The notes under the pieces were generated by a model. It searched no databases and was not told the origin of the DNA. It saw only the letters and a program-made list of their open reading frames with translations. Positions 15,823 to 25,374 of a DNA stretch of 64,000 nt are shown piece by piece. Source of the DNA: Marinarcus sediminis (GTDB taxonomy: Bacteria > Campylobacterota > Campylobacteria > Campylobacterales > Arcobacteraceae); the NCBI RefSeq assembly GCF_048571275.1, contig NZ_CP182357.1:124001-188000 (forward strand), given 5' to 3'. Position numbers and translations under genes: made by a program. Positions within the stretch are counted from its first letter, which is position 1. Each line of letters begins with the position of its first letter.

Positions 15823-17472
15823 ATGAAAAATGGTGTTTGGGTATTGGTTATCATTGCCTCTTTAGGAGTATTGATTGGGTTTTCTTTAACTCAAAATATT
15901 TTACTCATAATGACAGCAGTTGTTATTGTTATTGCATTGATTTTAATTGCTTTGGGCTTGGTTAAAAAGATAACTGCCTTGGAGAACTTAAATGCGACAT
16001 TAAATCTGCATGAAGATGAGAATCATCACAAAGAAGATGAAGATCATGTTATTATAAATGAAATTGTTGATGTATTAGAAAAATTAAAAATTGGACTTTT
16101 GGGGTTTACGGTGACACAAAAATCAAAAAATGAGAATACTGCAAAAATCTCAAACTTACTGAATGAAAGTATGCATAAATTCAATAAAGATCTGGACTAC
16201 TCACTTGAAATACTTACCGAGTATGGAAACTCAAATTTCTCTTTTGAGGTCAGTACTAAAGGCTTAAGTGGTAAAACAGGTTCACTTATATTGGGTATTC
16301 GTACCTTAGGAAGCAGCATTTCTGAACTCATTGCTCTCATTACTATTACGGCCAATACACTCAATAAAAATATTGTGCTCTTAAGAAAATCATCCGATGA
16401 TTTATCGGTTTCATCCAATGAACAAGCGGCTTCTTTAGAAGAGACGGCAGCGGCATTAGAAGAGATTACCAGTACCATTATTAATACCACCAGCCATACT
16501 CAAAAGATGTCAGAATTGGCAAAAGATGTCAATGTCTCTGTTTCCAATGGACAAAAACTTGCCAATGAAACCGTAGCTTCAATGGAAGATATCAATAAAG
16601 AAGTTATATCCATTAATGAAGCCATTACCGTCATTGATCAAATTGCATTTCAAACAAATATTTTATCTCTTAATGCCGCTGTTGAAGCAGCAACCGCTGG
16701 AGAAGCAGGAAAAGGGTTTGCCGTTGTTGCAGCAGAGGTGAGAAATTTGGCAACAAGAAGTGCCGATGCCGCTAAAGAGATTAAAAATCTTGTCGAATCA
16801 GCCACACACAAAGCCAACCATGGGAAAAAAATTGCTTCGGATATGATTGTGGGTTATCAAAAACTCAACAACGATATTTCCAATACCATTGAATTAATTG
16901 CCAATATTTCAGAAGCGAGCAAAGAGCAACAAGCGGGTATTGAACAAATCAATACCGCTGTCACCCAATTGGATGAAGATACTCAAAAAAATGCGGCTTC
17001 GGCAACGAGTATTGACAATATGGCCAAAGAGATTGAGACACTTTCTGCTCACCTCATTGAGATATCAAATCATGCCAAATATGATCCAAAAGCCAATGAG
17101 CAAGTGTGTGATTTACATTTAACCTCGCTCTTAAACAGTCTTAAACTGGATCATATCAACTTTAAAAACGATAACTGTGTTAAATTGGGTTCAAAAGCAC
17201 AATGGAGAGTTACAACTGAACATGAGTGTAAATTAGGTCAATGGATGGATAAAGCCGAACAAAACAAAAAAATATTCACCACCACACCCAATTGGGAAAA
17301 ACTCAAAAGCGTTCATGCGCAAGTGCATCAAGGCGTTCAAAATCTTATCAATGAAAATGCAAATAAAAGCTCAAATATTGCCTTAAAAGAGATCTCTCAC
17401 TCTTTAGATGAATCCATTTCAGAAGTTTTCTGGACAATTCAACAAGTCAAACGAGACAACTGTAAAAAGTAG
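15823..17472 (+). CDS. Methyl-accepting chemotaxis protein with C-terminal zinc-binding (CZB) domain
   Basis: A 549-residue chemoreceptor. Two N-terminal membrane helices (about 5-22 and 26-47) are separated by only a few residues, so there is no real periplasmic sensor. The signalling hairpin around residue 270-330 has DQIAFQTNILSLNAAVEAA and GKGFAVVAAEVRNLATRS. After the coiled coil, residues about 420-545 form a CZB domain: LDHINFK, HECKLGQWMD and HAQVHQGV carry the expected His and Cys ligands. CZB domains bind zinc and have been tied to sensing zinc or oxidants such as HOCl. ATG follows TAGGAG. Same strand as the next chemoreceptor, separated by a terminator. Confidence 0.93.
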   Translation: MKNGVWVLVIIASLGVLIGFSLTQNILLIMTAVVIVIALILIALGLVKKITALENLNATLNLHEDENHHKEDEDHVIINEIVDVLEKLKIGLLGFTVTQKSKNENTAKISNLLNESMHKFNKDLDYSLEILTEYGNSNFSFEVSTKGLSGKTGSLILGIRTLGSSISELIALITITANTLNKNIVLLRKSSDDLSVSSNEQAASLEETAAALEEITSTIINTTSHTQKMSELAKDVNVSVSNGQKLANETVASMEDINKEVISINEAITVIDQIAFQTNILSLNAAVEAATAGEAGKGFAVVAAEVRNLATRSADAAKEIKNLVESATHKANHGKKIASDMIVGYQKLNNDISNTIELIANISEASKEQQAGIEQINTAVTQLDEDTQKNAASATSIDNMAKEIETLSAHLIEISNHAKYDPKANEQVCDLHLTSLLNSLKLDHINFKNDNCVKLGSKAQWRVTTEHECKLGQWMDKAEQNKKIFTTTPNWEKLKSVHAQVHQGVQNLINENANKSSNIALKEISHSLDESISEVFWTIQQVKRDNCKK

Positions 17473-17499
17473 AGTACTTCAAGTACTCTGCTTTTAGAT
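17465..17499 (+). terminator. Rho-independent terminator after CZB chemoreceptor
   Basis: A 14-bp stem (17465-17478 with 17482-17495, one T-G pair) around a 3-base loop. It begins within the last codons of the gene and its second arm ends in a T run. Confidence 0.75.
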
Positions 17500-17606
17500 T
17501 TAACTTCACACTCCTCTTTTCAAACTCCCTTTAAATGTGTCAAAAAAAATATAAACAAACTATTAGAATGAGTAGGCTAAACTATCGAATAAATTTTTAA
17601 GGAAAT

Positions 17607-19622
17607 ATGATGCTACTTACGGTTAAACAAAAAATCTTTTTATCGCTTCTATTTATTGCTTTTTTTGCCAGTATTTTTTTTGGTTTTTTTCTCTATTTTA
17701 GTCAAAAACAGACTTTTTTTGATTCCATTGAACATCGATTGAACAGTGGAATTAATGGGCTTGATTTATATTTAGGTAATGAGTTTATTGATACATATAC
17801 TTCCCAAACTCCAATGGAAGCAGCTGACTTTGAAATACACTTAAAAAAACTCAGTCAATATGCTAAAAACATTGGCTTAGAATATGTCTATTTAATGGTA
17901 AAAAAAGACGATAAGATATATACCGTAATATCAAGTGCAACCGATGAAGAACTTGCCAACAAAGATTATGATGAATTTATGACAGAATATGATGCCAGTG
18001 AAGAGATTGTAAATGGTTTTAAACCCAATCATCAATTTACTGAAGAAAACACAGATAAATATGGCCATTTTTACTCGCTTTTGTCTTCTAGAACCTCTAA
18101 AAATGGAGAAATCTATCTGCTTGGTGCTGATATAGATGTGAGTTTTATTGCTTCTGCGCTGAATGCCTTAATCATTAAAGTAGTCTCCATTACCCTCCTA
18201 ATTTTTATGATGGCTGTACTCTTTTCTTATTTTGTCAGCAACAGCATTGGAAAAAAAATCAACACCACTCAAAAAGGAATTTTGAGCTTTTTTGATTTCC
18301 TCTCACAAAAAACAACTAAAGCCGAACATCTTGAAGTTAAACAACTCGATGAATTTGGAATTATGGCTAAAATCATCAATGAAAATATTGATAAAATCAA
18401 GTTAGGTTTGATTGCAGACAGCAATACGGTATCACAATTTGTGCATATTTCCAATGAAATAAAACAAGGAAAACTCCGTGGTAAAATTGATGCAAATCCC
18501 AATAACCCTCAACTTTTAGAGTTAAGAAATGTTTTTAATGATATGTTAAAAGGACTCAATGCCAATATCAGTTTAATCTTAAGTACCCTTAACAGTTATG
18601 CTAAATATGATTTTACCAAAACAACCAATGGCGACAATTTAGAGGGTGAATTGGCGATTTTAGTTCAAAATGTCAATATTTTGGGAAAAGAAATTACTAA
18701 TATGTTGGTCGAAAATATGAAGAATGGTCTGACTCTTGAAGAGAGTTCAAGTGTGTTGCTTAAAAATGTCAATATTTTAAATGCCTCTTCAACCAAAGCA
18801 GCTGTAAGTTTAGAAGAAACCGCCTCTGCTTTAGAAGAAGTTACAAGCAATATTCGCTCAACTACTCAAAGCATTGCTAAAATGTCAAATTTAGCAAAGG
18901 ATGTAACTCTTTCTGCTCAAACAGGGGAGAAACTTGCCCATCAAACAACCGAAGCAATGGAAGATATTGACAATCAAGTAAAAGCCATCAATGAAGCCAT
19001 TTCGGTTATTGATCAAATCGCTTTTCAAACAAATATTTTATCTCTTAATGCAGCAGTGGAAGCAGCAACAGCAGGAGAAGCAGGAAAAGGGTTTGCCGTT
19101 GTTGCAGCAGAAGTAAGAAATCTTGCAACGCGTTCAGCCCAAGCCGCACAAGAGATTAAAAAACTTGTAGAAAACGCAAAAGATAAAGCCAATCAAGGAA
19201 AAGATATTGCCACAATTATGATTAAAGGGTATGGGGATTTAAATGAAAATATCAGTCAAACCATCAATCTCATATCCAACGTTGAAAATGCAAGTAAAGA
19301 GCAATTATCAGGTATTGAACAAATCAATGATGCCGTCAGTTCGCTTGACAGACAAACCCAAGAAAATGCTAACATAGCAACACAAACGCATAAAATATCT
19401 GAATTGACCGATCAAATAGCAAAAATAATTGTTGCGGATACCAATAAAAAAGAGTTTATTGGTAAACAAGAAATTAAAAGCACAAGCAGTACAAAAAGTC
19501 AAACTAAAGAGAAACCCACCCAACCCAAAATGAGTAAAAGTGAAGCCGTAAAACCAAAAACAAACACGACAACAACTGCTTCAAAAAAGAATTCACACGA
19601 TGAAGAGTGGGATAGCTTTTAA
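17607..19622 (+). CDS. Methyl-accepting chemotaxis protein with extracellular Cache-like sensor and C-terminal CheR-type tether
   Basis: A 671-residue chemoreceptor. Membrane helices at about 10-30 and 190-215 bracket a periplasmic domain of about 155 residues with a Cache-like pattern (GLEYVYLMVKKDDKIYTVIS, then GEIYLLGADIDVSFI). HAMP-like segments follow, then the signalling hairpin (QIAFQTNILSLNAAVEAATA, GKGFAVVAAEVRNLATRSAQ). The C-terminus is a long polar linker ending in EWDSF, matching the x-W-x-x-F pentapeptide that docks CheR/CheB in some receptors. ATG follows AAGGAAAT. The hairpin is very close to that of the neighbouring receptor, even in DNA. Confidence 0.93.
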   Translation: MMLLTVKQKIFLSLLFIAFFASIFFGFFLYFSQKQTFFDSIEHRLNSGINGLDLYLGNEFIDTYTSQTPMEAADFEIHLKKLSQYAKNIGLEYVYLMVKKDDKIYTVISSATDEELANKDYDEFMTEYDASEEIVNGFKPNHQFTEENTDKYGHFYSLLSSRTSKNGEIYLLGADIDVSFIASALNALIIKVVSITLLIFMMAVLFSYFVSNSIGKKINTTQKGILSFFDFLSQKTTKAEHLEVKQLDEFGIMAKIINENIDKIKLGLIADSNTVSQFVHISNEIKQGKLRGKIDANPNNPQLLELRNVFNDMLKGLNANISLILSTLNSYAKYDFTKTTNGDNLEGELAILVQNVNILGKEITNMLVENMKNGLTLEESSSVLLKNVNILNASSTKAAVSLEETASALEEVTSNIRSTTQSIAKMSNLAKDVTLSAQTGEKLAHQTTEAMEDIDNQVKAINEAISVIDQIAFQTNILSLNAAVEAATAGEAGKGFAVVAAEVRNLATRSAQAAQEIKKLVENAKDKANQGKDIATIMIKGYGDLNENISQTINLISNVENASKEQLSGIEQINDAVSSLDRQTQENANIATQTHKISELTDQIAKIIVADTNKKEFIGKQEIKSTSSTKSQTKEKPTQPKMSKSEAVKPKTNTTTTASKKNSHDEEWDSF

Positions 19623-19672
19623 GTGCCCTACTCTTTATTTTATGAAAAATCTTTATCCGTAGTCAAAAAATA

Positions 19673-21229
19673 CTAAACTTTAGATTCAGATTTTAAGCCT
19701 TTATATAAACTCAAACACATAAAGAGTAAGACTATGGTAAAAGGAAGTCCTGTGGTAATGGCGCCTGCTTGAAGAGCAGAAAGAGCATCTTTGCCACCAA
19801 CAAAAAGAAGTGAACCTGCAATTAACCCTTCCATCGTCGCCCAAAAAACTCTTTGTGGTATGGGAGCATCCAATTTTCCTCCTGCGGTAATAGAATCAAT
19901 CACCAATGAACCCGAATCTGAACTCGTGACAAAGAAAATAAGCACCAAAATAATACCTAAAACAGAAAGCGTTGAAGACCAAGCTAAGTTATTAAACATT
20001 TGAAACATTGCTAAGGAGACAGTAGAAATTCCATCACTCAATTCTCCAATATGATTTTGAACTTGTTTTAACGCTGTACCACCAAAGGCACTCATCCAAA
20101 TCATGGTAATAAATGTGGGAATGACCAAAATAGCAATCATAAACTCACGAACCGTTCTTCCTTTGGAAACACGGGCAATAAACATTCCTACAAATGGCGA
20201 CCATGAAATCCACCATGCCCAATAAAAAACCGTCCAACCATGCATCCAAGCTTCGTCATCACGATTCACAAAATTACTCAATGGAATAATATTTTTTGCA
20301 TAACTGACAAACGTATCAAAAAACATTGAAAAAATGTGGGTTGAAGCACCTACTATGATAATAAACAACAAAACAATCACTGCCACAATCATATTAAGAT
20401 TGCTCAATAATTTAACCCCGCCATGAATACCACGAACGACTGAAATGGTTGCAATGGCAGTAATAAAAATAATGATGCCTATTTGTATGTTAATGTCCTT
20501 GCCAATTCCAAAAACATAGTCTAAGCCACTTGCCGCTTGTTGAGCACCTAAGCCCAAAGAGGTAGCCAAACCAAAAATCGTAGCTAACACGGCCAATAAA
20601 TCGATTAAATGCCCCGGCCATCCCCAAATTTTCTCTTTTAACAGAGGATAAAAAGCAGAACGAATAGTCAATGGCAGTTTTTTATTGTAAGAAAAAAATG
20701 CCAAGGAGAGTGCCACAACACCATAAATTGCCCAAGGGTGAACGCCCCAATGATACATCGTTGCCCCCATTGCTAAGGAGGCTGCTTCTGGGGTAAAAGG
20801 CTCTACGCCCAAAGGGGTTTTATACCAAGCGGTATAATAGGCAATGGGTTCTGCCACACTCCAAAACATAAGCCCTATTCCCATGCCTGCTGCAAAAAGC
20901 ATAGAAAACCATGAAACTCTTGAAAACTCAGGTTTTGCTTCATTGCCACCCAAACGTATTTTACCCAATGGCAGAAAAATCAATAAGAAACAAAAAATTA
21001 CAAAAAAATTTGATGCCCCCATAAATAACCAATCAAAATGGTTTATTGTCCACCATTTTGCTCCATCTAAAAACTCTTTTGAAATATGGGGGAACATGAT
21101 GGTAACAATCACAAACAGTACAATTAAAATGGCACTTAAAAAAAACACTGGATTATGAATATCCATACCTAAAATTTCGACATTATCTTGACCTACTTCA
21201 TAGTCGGTTTTATATGCTGACTTATTGAT
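19673..21229 (-). CDS. BCCT-family betaine/choline/carnitine transporter; start probably upstream at ATC
   Basis: The conservative start is ATG at 21164-21166 (497 residues). The frame, however, continues upstream with coding-like sequence (KTDYEVGQDNVEILG directly before MDIHNPVFF), and the only strong ribosome site (AAGGAG at 21235-21240) stands five bases before an in-frame ATC at 21227-21229. No ATG, GTG or TTG lies between. The protein has twelve membrane helices and the BCCT Trp-rich segment FYWAWWISWSPFVGMFIARV, plus GMGIGLMFWSVAEPIAYY. BCCT carriers import compatible solutes with Na+ or H+. Which betaine is moved is not visible. Confidence 0.88.
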   Translation of the reverse strand: MNKSAYKTDYEVGQDNVEILGMDIHNPVFFLSAILIVLFVIVTIMFPHISKEFLDGAKWWTINHFDWLFMGASNFFVIFCFLLIFLPLGKIRLGGNEAKPEFSRVSWFSMLFAAGMGIGLMFWSVAEPIAYYTAWYKTPLGVEPFTPEAASLAMGATMYHWGVHPWAIYGVVALSLAFFSYNKKLPLTIRSAFYPLLKEKIWGWPGHLIDLLAVLATIFGLATSLGLGAQQAASGLDYVFGIGKDINIQIGIIIFITAIATISVVRGIHGGVKLLSNLNMIVAVIVLLFIIIVGASTHIFSMFFDTFVSYAKNIIPLSNFVNRDDEAWMHGWTVFYWAWWISWSPFVGMFIARVSKGRTVREFMIAILVIPTFITMIWMSAFGGTALKQVQNHIGELSDGISTVSLAMFQMFNNLAWSSTLSVLGIILVLIFFVTSSDSGSLVIDSITAGGKLDAPIPQRVFWATMEGLIAGSLLFVGGKDALSALQAGAITTGLPFTIVLLFMCLSLYKGLKSESKV

Positions 21230-21433
21230 ACTATCTCCTTTGAAGTTAATATTCCTCTATTTTATCAGAATTGTGTTTTTATTTTAGTTATATTATGATA
21301 TTAATTTACAATAATTATGTTAATTAATTACCTACTGTATGTAAATTATTAATTCAATTCTTGTATTTTTTTATATTTACGGTTTCTTTCTTAAGATTTT
21401 GTTACAATAAGAGAAAAATATTAAAGGGTTTTT

Positions 21434-21832
21434 ATGGAAATTGAAATCTCAACACCCGCACTGCTCTTTCCTGCAATTTCACTGCTTCTTTTGGCATATA
21501 CTAACCGTTTTTTAACAACGGGACAACTCATTCGTTCTATCAGTACCCAAGCAAAAGAGCACCCAACAGCAAGTCTTAAAGGACAAATTGCCAATCTTAA
21601 AAAAAGGCTGGAATTGACCAAATGGATGCAATTTTTTGGCGTAGTTTCAATGCTTTTATGCACCATTTCGATGTTCAGTCTCTTTTTAGGTTTTTATATC
21701 ATCGGAAAAAAGATATTTGGCTTAAGTTTGATTACCATGTGTATCTCTTTATGTATTTCATTGTGGGAAGTCTATATCTCTTCGAATGCACTCAATTTGG
21801 AGTTAGAAGATTTAAGTGAAAAATGCAAATAG
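21434..21832 (+). CDS. DUF2721 family membrane protein
   Basis: A 132-residue protein with three hydrophobic segments (about 8-24, 67-88 and 90-112) and a polar loop containing QAKEHPTASLKGQIANLKKR. This is the layout of DUF2721, a small conserved membrane family of unknown function. The ATG at 21434 has AAAGGG nine to ten bases upstream. It is convergent with the Y-family polymerase gene, whose stop is four bases away. No operon partner. Confidence 0.7.
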   Translation: MEIEISTPALLFPAISLLLLAYTNRFLTTGQLIRSISTQAKEHPTASLKGQIANLKKRLELTKWMQFFGVVSMLLCTISMFSLFLGFYIIGKKIFGLSLITMCISLCISLWEVYISSNALNLELEDLSEKCK

Positions 21833-21835
21833 TTT

Positions 21836-23110
21836 TTAGAGTTCATTGGCATTTTTTATAATATCAATGCCAAACTTACTGCGCAAATGTTGAATACTTT
21901 GATTGAGCGTTTTTTGTTTTAAATCATTTTCATACTCAAAAATATCATAACTCTTTGGATTAAATTCATTAAAATTGGATACCACAATATTGATTTGTAT
22001 GACACGATGCGTTTTATGAATATCAATTGTTTCAAAGAGTTTCAGCATTTGTGTCTTAAAATAGTTCTCACCAAACAGTCGGTTGGTATGCAGATAGTTT
22101 TTCGATTTTGATCTGTACTCATACCGTATTTTCATATAAAAAGTTTGAGGATTGACCTCTTGTTTTTGCACTAAAAAACTCAAATAACGACACAATATTA
22201 CAATACGTCGCCGCAGCTCTTCTCTTTCTTGTATGGGATCAAAGGTGCGCCCTATTCCTATAGATTTACGTAAAGCATACTCATCGCAATAGTACGATAT
22301 TTTTTCATTGTCTGTTCCACAAATACGATTGTAAAGTTGTATCCCTGGTTTTTTCCAAGAGTACATCAACTCTTTTTTGGCTTTGATTTCTCCCAATTTA
22401 AATATGCCATAACCATGCAATTTTGCAGCATACCCTTTGCCCACTCCAGGAAAAACTTCAATGGGAATATCTTTAATAAAAGCGGCTTCTTCCTCTTTTT
22501 TAACCACCTTAACCCCAAAAGGTTTGGCATACTCCGTTACGAGTTTTGCAATCCATTTTGAGTGTGCCACCCCAATAGATATGGGCAAATCCAACTTCTC
22601 TTGAATCTCTTTTTTCAAACTCAATGCAAATTCATACATATCATTATCATCAACCCAGCCTGTGACATCACCAAAAAATTCATCAATACTGAACTGCTCC
22701 ACATAAGGCATTTTATTGGACAACAAAACAGCGAGTTTATGAGAAAGTTCATGGTAAAGTGGATAATGAGGTTTTATCATTTTAAGTCGTGGACAAAATT
22801 GCAACGCTTCACTCACACTCATGGCCGTTTTCACACCAAAGGCTCTGGCTTCATATGACGATGTAGTAATAATGCCCCGTATACGTCCATCTTTATCTTT
22901 AAAATACTCTTCATTGCTCTCATCACTGTTACTGATGATTGAACTGACAAAGGCACCACTGTTCGCACTGATAAATCGTTGCGCTTTTTTTCGGTCAAAT
23001 ATATTTAAATTGCTTCGCCCACCAACAGCTACGGGAATGCCCATGAGGGTTTTATCTAAAGTACGATGTGCGGAGACAAAAAAACAGTCTAAATCTAAAT
23101 GTAATATCAT
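21836..23110 (-). CDS. Y-family DNA polymerase (DinB/UmuC-like)
   Basis: A 424-residue translesion polymerase. The start is set at ATG 23108-23110 because the family begins with the palm motif (here MILHLDLDCFFVSAHR); an upstream in-frame extension is non-homologous. The metal residues are Asp6 and Asp8 at the start and the Asp-Glu in FSIDEFFGDVTG. VGKGYAAKLHGYGI is the helix-hairpin-helix segment, followed by the little-finger domain (GIGRTFDPIQ). It may bypass lesions at replication forks. No LexA-type box is apparent upstream, and the ribosome site is weak. The second catalytic segment reads SIDEFF rather than the commoner SIDE-A/C-Y/F. Confidence 0.87.
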   Translation of the reverse strand: MILHLDLDCFFVSAHRTLDKTLMGIPVAVGGRSNLNIFDRKKAQRFISANSGAFVSSIISNSDESNEEYFKDKDGRIRGIITTSSYEARAFGVKTAMSVSEALQFCPRLKMIKPHYPLYHELSHKLAVLLSNKMPYVEQFSIDEFFGDVTGWVDDNDMYEFALSLKKEIQEKLDLPISIGVAHSKWIAKLVTEYAKPFGVKVVKKEEEAAFIKDIPIEVFPGVGKGYAAKLHGYGIFKLGEIKAKKELMYSWKKPGIQLYNRICGTDNEKISYYCDEYALRKSIGIGRTFDPIQEREELRRRIVILCRYLSFLVQKQEVNPQTFYMKIRYEYRSKSKNYLHTNRLFGENYFKTQMLKLFETIDIHKTHRVIQINIVVSNFNEFNPKSYDIFEYENDLKQKTLNQSIQHLRSKFGIDIIKNANEL

Positions 23111-23216
23111 AAAAGAAGTATAGCTAAAAATATTGCAAATTGAAATTAAATTGCATATAGTAATATTGACTTCTGCATACAAAGAGAGTATATTTTCATT
23201 TTTAAAAGGACTTAAC

Positions 23217-23375
23217 ATCGAAAATTGTAGAAATTGTAAGCGTGAAATTGAAGCAAACGTAAAAAAATGCCCCTACTGTGGCATTTTAAATCCTACCATC
23301 AAAATCAAAGATGTCTGGATTGGCATTGCCGTAGTTCTTGGTTTTATGTCATTTTATATGCTCTTTTTTAAATAA
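23217..23375 (+). CDS. Small zinc-ribbon membrane protein; start probably ATC
   Basis: The 52-residue frame opens with a zinc ribbon, C-x2-C (ENCRNCK) followed 11 residues later by C-x2-C (KKCPYCGILNP), then one membrane helix at the C-terminus (about 32-50). No ATG, GTG or TTG stands at a sensible place: the nearest TTG codons are 50 or more bases upstream without a ribosome site. AAAAGGA at 23205-23210 lies six bases before ATC at 23217-23219, which would give I/M-E-N-C-R-N-C, the usual spacing for such proteins. Function unknown. Confidence 0.65.
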   Translation: MENCRNCKREIEANVKKCPYCGILNPTIKIKDVWIGIAVVLGFMSFYMLFFK

Positions 23376-23448
23376 TCATTGCATATTTTCTTATAAGAAT
23401 TCAAAAAAAATTTCTCTTCCCCTTGTTGGGCTTGAATTCAGTGTCATT

Positions 23449-23474
23449 AAAAAGGAGAAAAATCTCTCCTTTTT
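23449..23474. terminator. Bidirectional hairpin terminator, lctP / zinc-ribbon gene
   Basis: A 10-bp stem (23449-23458 with 23465-23474) around a 6-base loop. Both arms end in runs of A or T, so it can stop transcription from either side; it stands four bases past the end of the lactate permease gene. Confidence 0.8.
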
Positions 23475-23478
23475 ACGT

Positions 23479-25170
23479 TTATTTTACTAAAGGGTCTGTT
23501 ATTCCCAAAAAGTACATGGCAATTAAACCAATCATTCCCGTAACCAAACAATAATACAGCGTAGGAATAATCGTTTTTCTGATGGTTTCACCCTCTTGAT
23601 CAAGTAATCCAACCGTAGCCGATGCTGCAACAACATTGTGAATGGCTATCATGTTCCCAGCAGCAGCACCTACAGCTTGAAGAGATACCATAAGGGCTGT
23701 TGAAAGTCCAAGAGCATTGGCAACACCAAATTGAAATTGACTTAACATCATGTTTGAAACCGTATTACTTCCTGCAATAAAGGCACCTAAAGCCCCAACC
23801 ATAGGAGAAAAGAGGGGAAAAATATCCCCAACAGAATGTGCCACAAAATTTGCCATGGCTACTGGCATAGAATCAAAACCAGCAGTGTTTACACCAGAGT
23901 TAATAAGGATTCTGACCAATGGAATTGTAAATACGAGTACAAATCCTGCACCTAACATCACTTTTGAAGACTCCGAAAACGATTCTTTCATCTCTTTAAC
24001 TTCCATTTTATGTAAGAAAAAAGTGATTAATACAACAGATATTAATATTCCACCCGGTAAATATAAAGGGGTAATAGAGTAGTTTAATCCCTCACCCAAA
24101 ATATCTTTGAAAGGGATTACCCAAGCTTTAGCTAACGCTTTTGCTTCATCTGATACTCTTGTGATGACTAAGATAACAGCAACAAGTATATAAGGTATCC
24201 ACGCTTTTGTCAACGACATATCAACTTTAGTATTCATGGCATCCATATTCATTTCAAGTTTAGATACCCAACTGATTGGCCATTTTTCTTTTGGAGCAAA
24301 ATCCCAACTGTCTTTAGGAATTAAAAAACCTTTTTTAGCAGCAAAGATTACAATAGGAAGACCCACTAAAGAACCAATAATAGAAGGAAACTCCGCTCCT
24401 AAAAATATACCCGTAAGGGCATAAGGAATGGTAAAAGCTAATCCACCAAAAATAGCAAAGGGTAAGATAGATAAACCTTCCGTCCATGATCTGTTTTGAC
24501 CAAAAAACCGTGTCATCATCAAAGTCATAAACAGAGGAATAAATGTTCCTGTAATGGCATGAATGATGGCAACTTCACTTGTAATGAGTTGTAAATATGC
24601 ATCCCAGTTTGAACCAACAGCGTGTAAAGTGTTGCTGATACTTTGAGAATCTAAACCTTTATCAACCCCAATTAAAATAGGCGTTCCCACTGCACCAAAA
24701 GAGACAGGGGTACTTTGAATCATCATACCTATCATAACAGCAGCCATAGCGGGAAAACCAATTGCAACTAAAAGTGGGGCTGCAATGGCAGCCGTTGTTC
24801 CAAACCCAGAGGCACCTTCTATAAATGAACCAAATAACCAAGCAATGATAATTACTTGAACTCTTCTGTCTGGGCTTACATTATTAAACCCCTCTCTGAT
24901 GGCCTTTATGGCACCTGAGTGTTTCAGTGTATTGAGCAATAAAATGGCACCAAATATTATCCATAAAACCGCTATGGTAATCAAAAAACCTTGAACAGAT
25001 GAGGCAACTATTCTATTAAAACTCACTTGCCATACATAAAAAGCTACCAGTGCCGTTACTACAAAAACAACGGGCATCGCTTTTTTAGCGGGTAACCTAA
25101 ATCCAACCAATAATATTGCTGCAACCAATATAGGAAGTGCAGCAAAAAGGGCCTGTGTACTTATCTCCAT
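23479..25170 (-). CDS. lctP: L-lactate permease (LctP family)
   Basis: A 563-residue protein with about 13-14 membrane helices, the normal size for LctP. Typical blocks are FIEGASGFGTTAAIAAPLLV, MIQSTPVSFGAVGTPILIGV and NTVSNMMLSQFQ. It imports L-lactate, D-lactate or glycolate with protons. The ATG follows AAGGAGAAT. No lactate dehydrogenase gene is adjacent in this window. The glycolate option is worth noting because a dehalogenase-like enzyme elsewhere in the window would release a 2-hydroxyacid, but the two loci are 25 kb apart. Confidence 0.93.
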   Translation of the reverse strand: MEISTQALFAALPILVAAILLVGFRLPAKKAMPVVFVVTALVAFYVWQVSFNRIVASSVQGFLITIAVLWIIFGAILLLNTLKHSGAIKAIREGFNNVSPDRRVQVIIIAWLFGSFIEGASGFGTTAAIAAPLLVAIGFPAMAAVMIGMMIQSTPVSFGAVGTPILIGVDKGLDSQSISNTLHAVGSNWDAYLQLITSEVAIIHAITGTFIPLFMTLMMTRFFGQNRSWTEGLSILPFAIFGGLAFTIPYALTGIFLGAEFPSIIGSLVGLPIVIFAAKKGFLIPKDSWDFAPKEKWPISWVSKLEMNMDAMNTKVDMSLTKAWIPYILVAVILVITRVSDEAKALAKAWVIPFKDILGEGLNYSITPLYLPGGILISVVLITFFLHKMEVKEMKESFSESSKVMLGAGFVLVFTIPLVRILINSGVNTAGFDSMPVAMANFVAHSVGDIFPLFSPMVGALGAFIAGSNTVSNMMLSQFQFGVANALGLSTALMVSLQAVGAAAGNMIAIHNVVAASATVGLLDQEGETIRKTIIPTLYYCLVTGMIGLIAMYFLGITDPLVK

Positions 25171-25374
25171 AAATTCTCCTTCTTTTTTCAGACCAAATCA
25201 TAAGTAAAGGAAATGATATTCACATGATAAAAGTAGCATTTGCATAGCATTTATTGATATATGTACAGAAAGAAACAATAAGAAACATAAAATAGAAATA
25301 AAAATAAAGGAGAGTAAAATGCCCAAGTAAACCAAACTGATTTTGGTACGCGTGTTTGAAGATTTTTTAACCAG

